Shown here: positions 1 to 5,663 of the stretch, piece after piece
Position numbering within the stretch: the first letter of the stretch is position 1
How the letters are laid out: each line of letters opens with the position of its first letter
Source of the DNA: ZLKRG46 sp032117915
Lineage (GTDB): Bacteria; Bacteroidota; Ignavibacteria; Kapaibacteriales; Kapaibacteriaceae
Direction: 5' to 3'
DNA length: 10,763 bases
Assembly (NCBI GenBank): GCA_032117915.1
Contig: JAULYI010000205.1
Span: 1 to 10,763, forward strand
Notes under the pieces: generated by a model
Databases searched by the model: none
What the model saw: the letters and a program-made list of their open reading frames with translations, nothing else
Told to the model about the DNA's origin: nothing
Made by a program: the position numbers and the translations under genes

Positions 1-1
1 G

Positions 2-931
2 CTGCACCTGTACTTCACGGCGCCGCGTAAGGACAAGGATGCCTTCACGTCGGCCATGCAGAAGATGAAGACGCAGCTCGAGAACAAGTCAGCAAACCCT
101 GAATTGGCACTCATGGATACGGTCACTGTAGCCATGTACGACAACAACCCGCGTCGTCAGCCCATGTCGGTCGAGCGGATGGCCGAGATCAACCTAGACC
201 GTGCCTTCCAGATCTATCAGGAGCGGTTTTCCAATCCTGCCGACTTCACGTACATGTTTGTTGGCAACGTCGATGCCGACTCACTCAAGGCCTATGCCGC
301 GACCTACATTGCCAGTCTGCCTGCCAAGGGCACGTCCGAGAAGTACATCGATGACGGCGTTCGTCCGGCTGACGGAACGGTCACGCGTACGGTAAGTAAG
401 GGCAAAGAGCCGAAGGCGACCGTCATCCGCATGGTAACGATTCCGTATGCCTTCACTCCGGAAAACCGCTATGCAATGATCGCCATGAGCGAGGTTCTCA
501 GTATCCGTCTGCGTGAGCAGCTCCGCGAAGAAAAGGGTGGCGTTTACGGCGTATCCGTCCAGCCGCAGATCACCAAGTTCCCCGATGAGAGAGCCGGCGT
601 GGTTGTCTATTTCGGTTGCGCTCCCGACCGGATCGAAGAGCTGCTAGAGACCGTCCAGAAGGAGTTTGACTACATGCAGAACAACCTTGTGGACGACTCG
701 TATATCCAAAAGGTCAAGGAGATCCAGGTGAAGGAGCGCGAAGTCGGTAAAAAGACGAACCGCTTCTGGATGAATGCCCTCCGCGGTTCCCTGGTGAACA
801 ACGAACCGTACAGCACCATCGCCCTGCGCGACGAACTCATCGCCAAGCTCACCGCCAAGCAAGTCCAGGACATGGCCAAGAAGCTCCTGCCCTCGAAGAA
901 CGTCGCAACGTTCGTTCTGAAGCCGGAATAA
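2..931 (+). CDS. M16 family zinc peptidase, C-terminal part (5' end outside window)
   Basis: The reading frame is open from the left edge, so the gene starts upstream; the ATG at 56 is internal. The 309 visible residues end at TAA 929-931. They match the C-terminal, non-catalytic half of periplasmic or secreted M16 (insulinase/PqqL-like) proteases. The signs are an LYFTAPRKD stretch at the left edge, a small beta-alpha domain with FVGNVD, and a late LREEKGGVYGVSV segment, which is the Arg/Tyr-type motif that C-terminal M16 domains contribute to substrate binding. The zinc motif HxxEH lies in the N-terminal half and is not in the window, so activity cannot be judged here. The family degrades peptides inside a clamshell of paired domains. 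The gene is last in its transcription unit, because the next gene is convergent and hairpins follow at once. The family call is firm; the subfamily is not. Confidence 0.9.
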   Translation: MHLYFTAPRKDKDAFTSAMQKMKTQLENKSANPELALMDTVTVAMYDNNPRRQPMSVERMAEINLDRAFQIYQERFSNPADFTYMFVGNVDADSLKAYAATYIASLPAKGTSEKYIDDGVRPADGTVTRTVSKGKEPKATVIRMVTIPYAFTPENRYAMIAMSEVLSIRLREQLREEKGGVYGVSVQPQITKFPDERAGVVVYFGCAPDRIEELLETVQKEFDYMQNNLVDDSYIQKVKEIQVKEREVGKKTNRFWMNALRGSLVNNEPYSTIALRDELIAKLTAKQVQDMAKKLLPSKNVATFVLKPE

Positions 932-955
932 GCCCCGAATACATTTGGGGGCTTA
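929..955 (+). terminator. Hairpin containing the protease stop codon
   Basis: TAAGCCCC (929-936) pairs perfectly with GGGGCTTA (948-955). An inner CGAA/TTTG pairing can extend the stem across one bulged G to a small loop. The stop codon TAA forms the base of the stem. No T-run follows, so on its own it is more likely a 3'-end stabiliser, or the first of two tandem hairpins, than a classical intrinsic terminator. Confidence 0.45.
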
Positions 956-973
956 GGCTCCACAATGCAATAC

Positions 974-1013
974 CAACGAGCCCACAGTGTACACCGTGGG
1001 CTCGCGTTGTTTT
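974..1013 (+). terminator. Probable intrinsic terminator of the M16 peptidase gene
   Basis: CGAGCCCAC (977-985) pairs perfectly with GTGGGCTCG (996-1004). The stem extends by CAA/TTG past a 2-base bulge, and a T-rich tract (TTGTTTT, 1007-1013) follows. The 10-base loop holds the self-complementary octamer GTGTACAC (987-994). The stem plus T-tract, 43 bases after the stop codon, fits Rho-independent termination in the + direction. Confidence 0.65.
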
Positions 1014-1038
1014 GGGTTCAGGTCGACGTTCGGGATGG

Positions 1039-1064
1039 GCCCACGCTTCAGCGTGGGCTTCTAC
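1039..1064 (-). repeat. REP-like palindrome with GTAG head, downstream of pyruvate kinase
   Basis: On the minus strand the order is GTAG (1064-1061), AA, GCCCACGC (1058-1051), loop TGAA, GCGTGGGC (1046-1039). The 8-bp stem is perfect. A GTAG tetranucleotide just 5' of a GC-rich hairpin is the established hallmark of REP sequences mobilised by RAYT (TnpA-REP, Y1-type) transposases. It sits 18 bases after the pyruvate kinase stop codon, the usual extragenic 3' position for REPs, and may also act as a terminator or 3'-end stabiliser, though no T-run follows on either strand. Only one copy is in the window, so repetitiveness is inferred. Confidence 0.5.
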
Positions 1065-1082
1065 AAGGGCAGACGACGCGTT

Positions 1083-2546
1083 TTACAGTGTCTCGATCGA
1101 CAGCATGTTCGTCTTAGCGCGGCCTACAAGTGGCCGGCCGATGGTGAAGATCACGATGCTGCCTGCGGCGAAGACCTTGGTTTTTACAAGCTGCTGCTTG
1201 ATGCGTTCGATGGTTTCGTCGGTCGATTCGGTCTTCTCGACAACCATGCCGATGACACCCCAGTTCAAGTTGGTGTGTCGGGCCACGTGGCGGTCGGTAG
1301 TAACGGCCAGGATAGGCGTGCGTGGACGTCGGTTCGAGATCAGGCGGGCCGTGCGGCCGGAGTAGCTCAGCGAAATGATACCTGCGACGCGGTGTTCTTC
1401 GGCGATGCGTGCTGCGGCCATGGCGATGGAATCCGTGTTCGTACTGTCGGCCAGATGCGTTACCGGCGATTCGTGCAGCAGACCGTCGTCGATAAGCTCG
1501 CGTTCGGCCTCGGTACAGATCGTGCGCATGTAGTGTACGGCTTCGACAGGATAGGCCCCGACCGAGGTTTCGGCACTCAGCATGACAGCATCGGTTCCGT
1601 CGAGTACGGCATTTGCCACATCACTGGCTTCGGCCCGCGTGGGCCGAGGATTCTGGATCATCGACTCCAGCATCTGCGTAGCGGTGATCACCGGCTTGGC
1701 GGCAATGTTGCACAGTTTAATGATGCGCTTCTGGGCGATCGGTACAGACTGGGCTGGGATCTCGACGCCCAGGTCTCCGCGTGCCACCATGATGGCATCC
1801 GACACTTCGATGATCTGCTCGATGCAGGCAAGGGCTTCCGGCTTCTCGATCTTGGCGATCACCAGCTGCTTGCCGCCGTGTTTGGCGATGTAGCGCTTGA
1901 CGTTTTCGACGTCTGCTGCACGACGTACAAACGACACGGCGATATAGTCAACGCCCTGTTCGATCGCGAAGCGGATATCGGCACGGTCTTTCGCTGTGAT
2001 CGACGGCTGCGAGACGTTGATGTTCGGCAGGTTGATGCCCTTACGTGGCTTCAGTTTGCCACCATTGGTCACCAGGGCCCGCACCACTTCGCCGTCCGTT
2101 GCGATCACCTGTACCTGCATCAGTCCGTCATCAAACAGCAGCACATCGCCCCCTTTCACATCGCTTCCCAGGGTAGGGTAGTGAACGGGAATGAGCGTTG
2201 CGGACGTGCCGAGTTTCTTATTGCGGATCGTGCTCACATCAGCCATCAGCACTTCCTGTCCCGTTACCAGCGTCATAAACTCCACATCCGCGAAGTTGGC
2301 TACACGGATCTTCGGTCCTTGCAGGTCGGCGATGATGGGCACGTGCAGGCCGGTGCGTTCCTCGCCTTTGCGGATGATGTTCGCGTAGTGCGCATGTGCG
2401 TCGTAGTTGCCATGCGACATATTCAGGCGAAACGCATTAGCACCGGCTCTGATGAGCTGTTCGATCTTCTGCTGCGTGGCGATGGCGGGTCCCATTGTGC
2501 ACAGGATCTTCGTCTTATGATGCAGGGTCGAGTGCAGGGTGGCCAT
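1083..2546 (-). CDS. pyk: Pyruvate kinase
   Basis: Converts phosphoenolpyruvate and ADP to pyruvate and ATP, the last step of glycolysis, in the cytosol. The 487-residue protein is full length for the family. Visible motifs are TKILCTMGPA (12-21), FRLNMSHG (39-46, with R40, N42, S44), DLQGPKIR (74-81), IAKIEKPEA (230-238, with catalytic K232 and metal ligand E234), the MVARGDLGVE signature (253-262, metal ligand D258), ITATQMLESM (from 287) and GTDAVMLSAET. The C-terminal domain is complete. The GPK-I-R segment puts Lys where K+-dependent enzymes have Glu (rabbit residue 117), with Leu-Gln before it, which is the pattern of the K+-independent, E. coli PykA-like group. The ATG at 2546 (protein start MATLHS) is chosen because it lies 13 bases after the ymdB stop, has GGAAC seven bases ahead, and gives the family N-terminus; the open frame to 2657 would overlap ymdB by 98 bases. 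Second gene of a ymdB-pyk operon. Confidence 0.97.
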   Translation of the reverse strand: MATLHSTLHHKTKILCTMGPAIATQQKIEQLIRAGANAFRLNMSHGNYDAHAHYANIIRKGEERTGLHVPIIADLQGPKIRVANFADVEFMTLVTGQEVLMADVSTIRNKKLGTSATLIPVHYPTLGSDVKGGDVLLFDDGLMQVQVIATDGEVVRALVTNGGKLKPRKGINLPNINVSQPSITAKDRADIRFAIEQGVDYIAVSFVRRAADVENVKRYIAKHGGKQLVIAKIEKPEALACIEQIIEVSDAIMVARGDLGVEIPAQSVPIAQKRIIKLCNIAAKPVITATQMLESMIQNPRPTRAEASDVANAVLDGTDAVMLSAETSVGAYPVEAVHYMRTICTEAERELIDDGLLHESPVTHLADSTNTDSIAMAAARIAEEHRVAGIISLSYSGRTARLISNRRPRTPILAVTTDRHVARHTNLNWGVIGMVVEKTESTDETIERIKQQLVKTKVFAAGSIVIFTIGRPLVGRAKTNMLSIETL

Positions 2547-2559
2547 GGGTACTGTTCCG

Positions 2560-3378
2560 TTATGAAGGTTGGGTGACGGATCGTCGAGGTTCGGGTGACA
2601 TAAACGGCTCGATGTGCAGAGCGCGTCCGGTGGCATCGTCCAGGACGACAAGCACACCGCTTACGCGCACATCATCCGTTGCGGTCTGATACTTGTGCGC
2701 TGTCTGCGTCAGGAAGCGTTTTAGAGCGATATCCTTCTGCATGCCCAGCACGGAGTCGTACGGCCCCGTCATTCCCACGTCCGTAAGGAGGGCCGTACCC
2801 TTGGGCAGGATCGTTGCGTCGTTTGTTTGAATGTGGGTATGTGTACCGATCACCGCACTGGCGCGTCCGTCCACATACCAGCCAAGAGCGATCTTCTCCG
2901 CTGTTGCTTCGGCATGAAAATCGATCAGGATGTTCCGTGTCTGAGCCTGCATCTTTGCCAGGGCAGCATCCGTGGCCTTGAACGGACAGTCGATGGACTG
3001 CATATAGACGCGACCTTGAACCTGGAGCACGCCCACCGTTCGCTGATCGGGGAGTGTCACCACATACCATCCTCGTCCGGGGTTTTCGGAGGGATAGTTC
3101 AGGGGGCGCAGCACATTCGGGGTAGAGGCCAGCAGAGGCCGAGCCTTCCAGTTCTCCCAGATGTGGTTACCGGTGGTGATAACGTGGACGCCTGCGTCGA
3201 ACAGTTCTTTGGCCTCCACCTCGGACAGACCCTTGCCATCGACGATGTTCTCGCCGTTGACGATCGTACAGTCGGGACGGTACCGTTCGTGCAGTGTAGG
3301 TAGTTGACGGATCAGCTCGCGCAGGCCGACATGGCCCACGACGTCACCGATAAACAGAAGGCGTAGTTCGCGTGGCAC
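2560..3378 (-). CDS. ymdB: YmdB-family metallophosphoesterase (2',3'-cyclic nucleotide phosphodiesterase)
   Basis: Family members (TIGR00282/YmdB) are cytosolic dinuclear-metal phosphodiesterases; Bacillus subtilis YmdB hydrolyses 2',3'-cyclic nucleotides and affects biofilm and motility choices. All expected metal and active-site residues are present, numbered from the chosen start: D12 in IGDVVG, E43 and N44 in VNGEN, N71 and H72 in TGNHIW, H155 in DFHAEAT, H180 and H182 in GTHTHIQT. A TDVGMTGPYDSVLGM stretch follows. The start is uncertain. An ATG at 3402 or 3462 would add 8 or 28 residues, but a -7-like TATCTTTG lies at 3390-3383, downstream of both. The GTG at 3378 gives 272 residues, close to the family length, and begins only 9 residues before GDVVG. 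No Shine-Dalgarno precedes it, so the message may be leaderless. First gene of the operon with pyruvate kinase. Confidence 0.93.
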   Translation of the reverse strand: MPRELRLLFIGDVVGHVGLRELIRQLPTLHERYRPDCTIVNGENIVDGKGLSEVEAKELFDAGVHVITTGNHIWENWKARPLLASTPNVLRPLNYPSENPGRGWYVVTLPDQRTVGVLQVQGRVYMQSIDCPFKATDAALAKMQAQTRNILIDFHAEATAEKIALGWYVDGRASAVIGTHTHIQTNDATILPKGTALLTDVGMTGPYDSVLGMQKDIALKRFLTQTAHKYQTATDDVRVSGVLVVLDDATGRALHIEPFMSPEPRRSVTQPS

Positions 3379-3382
3379 GTGG

Positions 3383-3390
3383 CAAAGATA
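3383..3390 (-). promoter_or_regulatory. Bacteroidota-type -7 element of ymdB-pyk
   Basis: Reads TATCTTTG on the minus strand, a perfect match to TAnnTTTG, ending four bases before the GTG at 3378. The nearest upstream TTG (3408-3406) is only 15 bases away, short of the usual 19-21, so the -33 box is doubtful. Transcription would begin at or just before the start codon. Confidence 0.5.
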
Positions 3391-3434
3391 CGAAGTGTTC
3401 ATGCCCAAGGTGGCCGTAACGGCGCGCAGTGTCG

Positions 3435-3442
3435 TAGTTTTG
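3435..3442 (+). promoter_or_regulatory. Bacteroidota-type -7 element of the cobalamin adenosyltransferase gene
   Basis: TAGTTTTG matches TAnnTTTG exactly and ends six bases before the ATG at 3449. No TTG-type -33 box is seen at the normal spacing. It diverges from the ymdB element; the two -7 boxes are 44 bases apart, so their upstream regions overlap. Confidence 0.5.
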
Positions 3443-3448
3443 CGGCCT

Positions 3449-4006
3449 ATGGCATTCCGCATCTACACGAAGACCGGTGACGACGGCACGACGGGATTGT
3501 TCGGCGGCACACGGGTGCAGAAGGACGATCTCCGCATCGAATCCTACGGAACCGTCGATGAACTCAACGCCGTCATCGGCATCACGCTCACGGCAACACT
3601 ACCGGACAATGTTCGGGAGGAGCTTACCGCGATCTCGTCGACGCTGTTCACGCTCGGCGCCGACCTGGCGACGCCACTGGACCCGCCGCCGGCGTACGCG
3701 ATTCCGCGCATTGGCGTGGACCACGTGACAGCGCTCGAGCGCCTGATCGATGCTCATGACGAGGTACTGGAGCCCTTGAAGGCCTTTATTCTGCCAGGCG
3801 GTACACCTGCCGCTGCCTATCTGCACCTTGCCCGCACCGTCTGCCGACGTGCAGAACGCTGCACGGTCGCGCTGGCCCGCCGAGAAGATGTTGGCGACCA
3901 CGTCGTACACTATTTGAATCGTCTTTCCGACTACCTGTTCACTGCAGCACGCGCCGCCAATCATGCGGCATCCGTACCGGATGTGCCGTGGCGTAGCGGC
4001 AGCTAA
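3449..4006 (+). CDS. PduO-type ATP:cob(I)alamin adenosyltransferase
   Basis: Transfers the 5'-deoxyadenosyl group from ATP to cob(I)alamin to make adenosylcobalamin; cytosolic, normally a trimer of helical bundles. The 185-residue protein is full length. The N-terminal ATP-binding loop IYTKTGDDGTTGLFGG covers 5-20. SYGTVDELNA (32-41), FILPGG (113-118), the Arg-rich helix ARTVCRRAER (128-137) and YLNRLSDYLF (155-164) complete the family pattern, including R133, N157 and D161. The ATG at 3449 puts the TKTGDDG motif at the usual distance from the N-terminus; the open frame from 3395 adds 18 residues upstream of the -7 element and is rejected. No ribosome binding site precedes the ATG. It implies use of coenzyme B12, but no B12-dependent enzyme or corrinoid gene adjoins it, and the next gene is a lipoprotein 112 bases away, so it is probably a single-gene unit. 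Confidence 0.95.
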   Translation: MAFRIYTKTGDDGTTGLFGGTRVQKDDLRIESYGTVDELNAVIGITLTATLPDNVREELTAISSTLFTLGADLATPLDPPPAYAIPRIGVDHVTALERLIDAHDEVLEPLKAFILPGGTPAAAYLHLARTVCRRAERCTVALARREDVGDHVVHYLNRLSDYLFTAARAANHAASVPDVPWRSGS

Positions 4007-4018
4007 CTTCACGTAGGA

Positions 4019-4049
4019 ACGCGCAACGGGCGGTGTCCGCCCATCGCGT
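4019..4049 (+). terminator. Hairpin after the adenosyltransferase gene, possible terminator
   Basis: GGGCGG (4028-4033), loop TGT and CCGCCC (4037-4042) form the core. An outer ACGCG (4019-4023) pairs with CGCGT (4045-4049) across unpaired CAAC and AT. It starts 13 bases after the stop codon. No T-run follows, so termination is uncertain; a leader structure for the next gene is the alternative. Confidence 0.4.
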
Positions 4050-4108
4050 AGCATTGTGCTGCCACATCGTAGAGCATCAACGTAACACCCACCATTCTGT
4101 ACCACATT

Positions 4109-4114
4109 GGAGGA
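4109..4114 (+). promoter_or_regulatory. Strong ribosome binding site that fixes the lipoprotein start
   Basis: GGAGGA lies four bases before the ATG at 4119. The frame is also open from a TTG at 4107, but that codon overlaps this site. Confidence 0.75.
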
Positions 4115-4118
4115 ACAC

Positions 4119-5111
4119 ATGAAGAATTGGCTGAACATCAATATGCTGATGATAGCCCTTGCAGCGGTCGCCATGATCGGCTGTGAGACAACAACGGAGC
4201 CAACGGATACGCCGTTGCCGACGCCGAAGGCACCGACCAAGCTCGAAGCAAAGTCGAACAACGAAACATCGATCGGTCTGCGCTGGACGGCAGCCACGGG
4301 TGACACCGTAACGCCCACGGGCTTCCTTGTCGAGTATAACGCTGTTGGCAGTGCCACGAAGATCACGCTGCCCGTGAGTGGATCCACGGCAAATACGGCA
4401 ACGGTTGCCGGCCTTACCGAGGGCACGATCTATGAATTCGTGGTCTATACCGTGAACGACACCGTCAAGTCCGTCGCTTCCCCCAAGGTCCAGTGGTCAC
4501 CTGCCCGCCGCGGCGAAGGCGTGTACCGTCTGTATTCCTCGGCCAATGCCTCGCAGGGTTCGGGTCTTGGCATCTTCCGTGCGGTAGGCGCTCCGGCCGT
4601 GCTCACGATCTCGAGCGGCGGTGAGTGGGATCTCTGCTTTGATGACAAGGAGTCGAACAATCCCAAGATCGGATCGCCGGGACAGAGCCGGTACGTCAAC
4701 GACTCGACCTATGAGTTCCCCAATGGCCAGCAGTCGAAGACGGTCTATATCAATGACGTCATCTACACGAACGTGACCAGCCTTGACGACATCTATGAGT
4801 CATCGGCGCTGACACTGCCCAACGAGAATGGCGAGAAGATGTTCCCTATCAATGCCATTCCCGAGAGCACGGACGGCGTAGCGTTTGTGCTTGGTACGCG
4901 AGACGAGACCGACAAGAAGTACAACTTCGCCAAGGTCATGCTCAAGAAGCAGAACAACGGCACCTACATCCAAGGCACCGGCGCTTCGTCCTACGTCGAA
5001 GTCATGATCTCGTATCAGACCGTCAAGGACGTGCCGTATGCCGTCAAGGCCAAGTTTGACGAGCTGATGCGTAATGCGCGTTCGACGCCGCGTACGCCGG
5101 CCAAGGACTGA
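4119..5111 (+). CDS. Lipoprotein with one fibronectin type III domain
   Basis: A 330-residue exported lipoprotein of unknown role. The N-terminus has Lys2, a hydrophobic stretch (9-20) and a lipobox Met-Ile-Gly-Cys with the lipidated Cys at 22, followed by a Thr/Pro-rich linker (about 23-40). Residues about 40-128 form a fibronectin type III domain: PTKLEAKSNNETSIGLRW, then GFLVEYN, VAGLTEGTIYEFVVYTVN. I do not recognise the remaining 200 residues; they look beta-rich, with Asp/Asn/Tyr/Thr-rich stretches such as GGEWDLCFDDKE and DVIYTNVTSLDDIYES, and contain one Cys. The C-terminus is charged (RSTPRTPAKD) and shows no type IX secretion tail. In this group FN3 lipoproteins usually sit on the outer membrane or cell surface. 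Likely monocistronic: a hairpin precedes it and a strong terminator follows. Function is not inferable from the sequence. Confidence 0.88.
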   Translation: MKNWLNINMLMIALAAVAMIGCETTTEPTDTPLPTPKAPTKLEAKSNNETSIGLRWTAATGDTVTPTGFLVEYNAVGSATKITLPVSGSTANTATVAGLTEGTIYEFVVYTVNDTVKSVASPKVQWSPARRGEGVYRLYSSANASQGSGLGIFRAVGAPAVLTISSGGEWDLCFDDKESNNPKIGSPGQSRYVNDSTYEFPNGQQSKTVYINDVIYTNVTSLDDIYESSALTLPNENGEKMFPINAIPESTDGVAFVLGTRDETDKKYNFAKVMLKKQNNGTYIQGTGASSYVEVMISYQTVKDVPYAVKAKFDELMRNARSTPRTPAKD

Positions 5112-5147
5112 TCGACTGCTGAACACGCAACCATGCGTTGATAAACG

Positions 5148-5177
5148 AAAACGGGCGTCCATCTGGACGCCCGTTTT
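5148..5177. terminator. Bidirectional Rho-independent terminator
   Basis: AAAACGGGCGTCC (5148-5160), loop ATCT, GGACGCCCGTTTT (5165-5177): a perfect 13-bp stem with GC core and A/T foot, giving a U-tract on both strands. It sits between the convergent lipoprotein genes, 36 bases after one stop and 42 after the other. Confidence 0.93.
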
Positions 5178-5193
5178 GCATTTCGGATCAGCT

Positions 5194-5207
5194 GTACCGT
5201 TCGGTAC
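5194..5207 (-). terminator. Small hairpin after the Ala/Lys-rich lipoprotein gene
   Basis: GTACC (5194-5198) pairs with GGTAC (5203-5207) around a 4-base loop, 12 bases after the stop of the minus-strand gene. There is no T-run. Probably an accessory 3' structure ahead of the main terminator. Confidence 0.25.
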
Positions 5208-5219
5208 GGTGTGGCAGGA

Positions 5220-5549
5220 TCAGCGGCTCTTGCGGATCTGCTGCGTGGGAGCGGCTTCCTTCTTCACCTCGGCAGGCTTTGCAGCTTCTGCCTTCGGCTC
5301 CTCGACGGCCTTCTTCTTAGGAGCGGCCTTCTTCTTGGCAGCCTTCTCCTCGGCTTCGGCGGCTTCCTTCGCGGCGGCCTCGGCCTTGGCGATGGAGTCC
5401 TTGATCGCTGCGCTGTCAACGACAGGGGCTGCAGGAGCTTCGACCGGAGCCGGAGCCTCGGCAGGAGCCTGCTTGACTTCTTCCTTGGTGGAGCAGCCAA
5501 CGGCCATCAGCGTAGCCGCGGCCATGCTAGCGAGCATCATGCGTGTCAT
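5220..5549 (-). CDS. Small Ala/Lys/Glu/Pro-rich lipoprotein
   Basis: A 109-residue lipoprotein. The signal peptide MTRMMLASMAAATLMAVGC ends in a lipobox Ala-Val-Gly-Cys with the lipidated Cys at 19. The mature part (about 90 residues) is low in complexity. A Pro/Ala/Glu segment (APAEAPAPVEAPAAP) comes first. A helical stretch with Ala-Lys-Glu periodicity (AAIKDSIAKAEAAAKEAAEA) follows, then a Lys-rich AAKKKAAPKKKAVEEPK segment, and the protein ends in a basic RKSR. It has no aromatic residue and no catalytic motif after the lipobox. It could be a periplasm-spanning or peptidoglycan-contacting structural lipoprotein; its Lys/Ala/Pro tail also resembles histone H1-like proteins, which the signal peptide argues against. 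The start at 5549 is set by the AGGAGG site five to six bases ahead; the open frame to 5648 is rejected. Apparently single-gene, between rsmB and a terminator. Composition makes homology searches unreliable. Confidence 0.85.
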   Translation of the reverse strand: MTRMMLASMAAATLMAVGCSTKEEVKQAPAEAPAPVEAPAAPVVDSAAIKDSIAKAEAAAKEAAEAEEKAAKKKAAPKKKAVEEPKAEAAKPAEVKKEAAPTQQIRKSR

Positions 5550-5554
5550 CGTGA

Positions 5555-5560
5555 CCTCCT
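5555..5560 (-). promoter_or_regulatory. Consensus ribosome binding site of the small lipoprotein
   Basis: AGGAGG on the minus strand, six bases before the ATG at 5549, longer if the flanking G and T pair. It decides the start. Confidence 0.8.
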
Positions 5561-5571
5561 CGTGTTCGTAA

Positions 5572-5579
5572 CAAATATG
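5572..5579 (-). promoter_or_regulatory. Possible -7 element of the small lipoprotein gene
   Basis: CATATTTG on the minus strand has one mismatch to TAnnTTTG and lies 11 bases upstream of the AGGAGG site, giving a leader of roughly 20 bases. No -33 box is seen. Confidence 0.35.
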
Positions 5580-5663
5580 AATGAATGGGTTGATTGCAGC
5601 GGACGCTGACGAATGGCGCGTATTGCCGTCATTTCGCCGGATGAACAACTTCTCATGGACCTG

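Noticed and set aside
56..58. ATG at 56 as the start of the M16 protein
   Set aside because: The frame is open to the left edge and the residues before 56 (LYFTAPRKD) are typical interior M16 sequence.
987..2576. 529-residue open frame on the plus strand
   Set aside because: Exactly antisense to pyruvate kinase, whose motifs are complete; the plus-strand translation shows no family motif and has Arg/His/Asp-rich shadow composition.
4049..4056. TAGCATTG as a -7 element for the FN3 lipoprotein
   Set aside because: One mismatch, overlaps the foot of the GC hairpin, and the -33 position would fall inside that hairpin; not convincing.
4980..5111. Type IX secretion C-terminal sorting domain on the FN3 lipoprotein
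   Set aside because: The C-terminus is charged and helical-looking (KFDELMRNARSTPRTPAKD) without the Gly/Val-rich beta pattern of such tails.
5074..5609. Long plus-strand open frames (Ala/Ser/Gly- and Leu/Gly-rich) opposite the small lipoprotein
   Set aside because: They are complements of the Ala/Lys/Glu-rich minus-strand gene, run through the 13-bp terminator, and lack a ribosome binding site; the minus-strand frame has SD and lipobox.
5580..5663. Possible terminator between rsmB and the small lipoprotein
   Set aside because: Only a 4-bp stem (CAGC/GCTG, 5597-5608) and no T-run; rsmB may read through.
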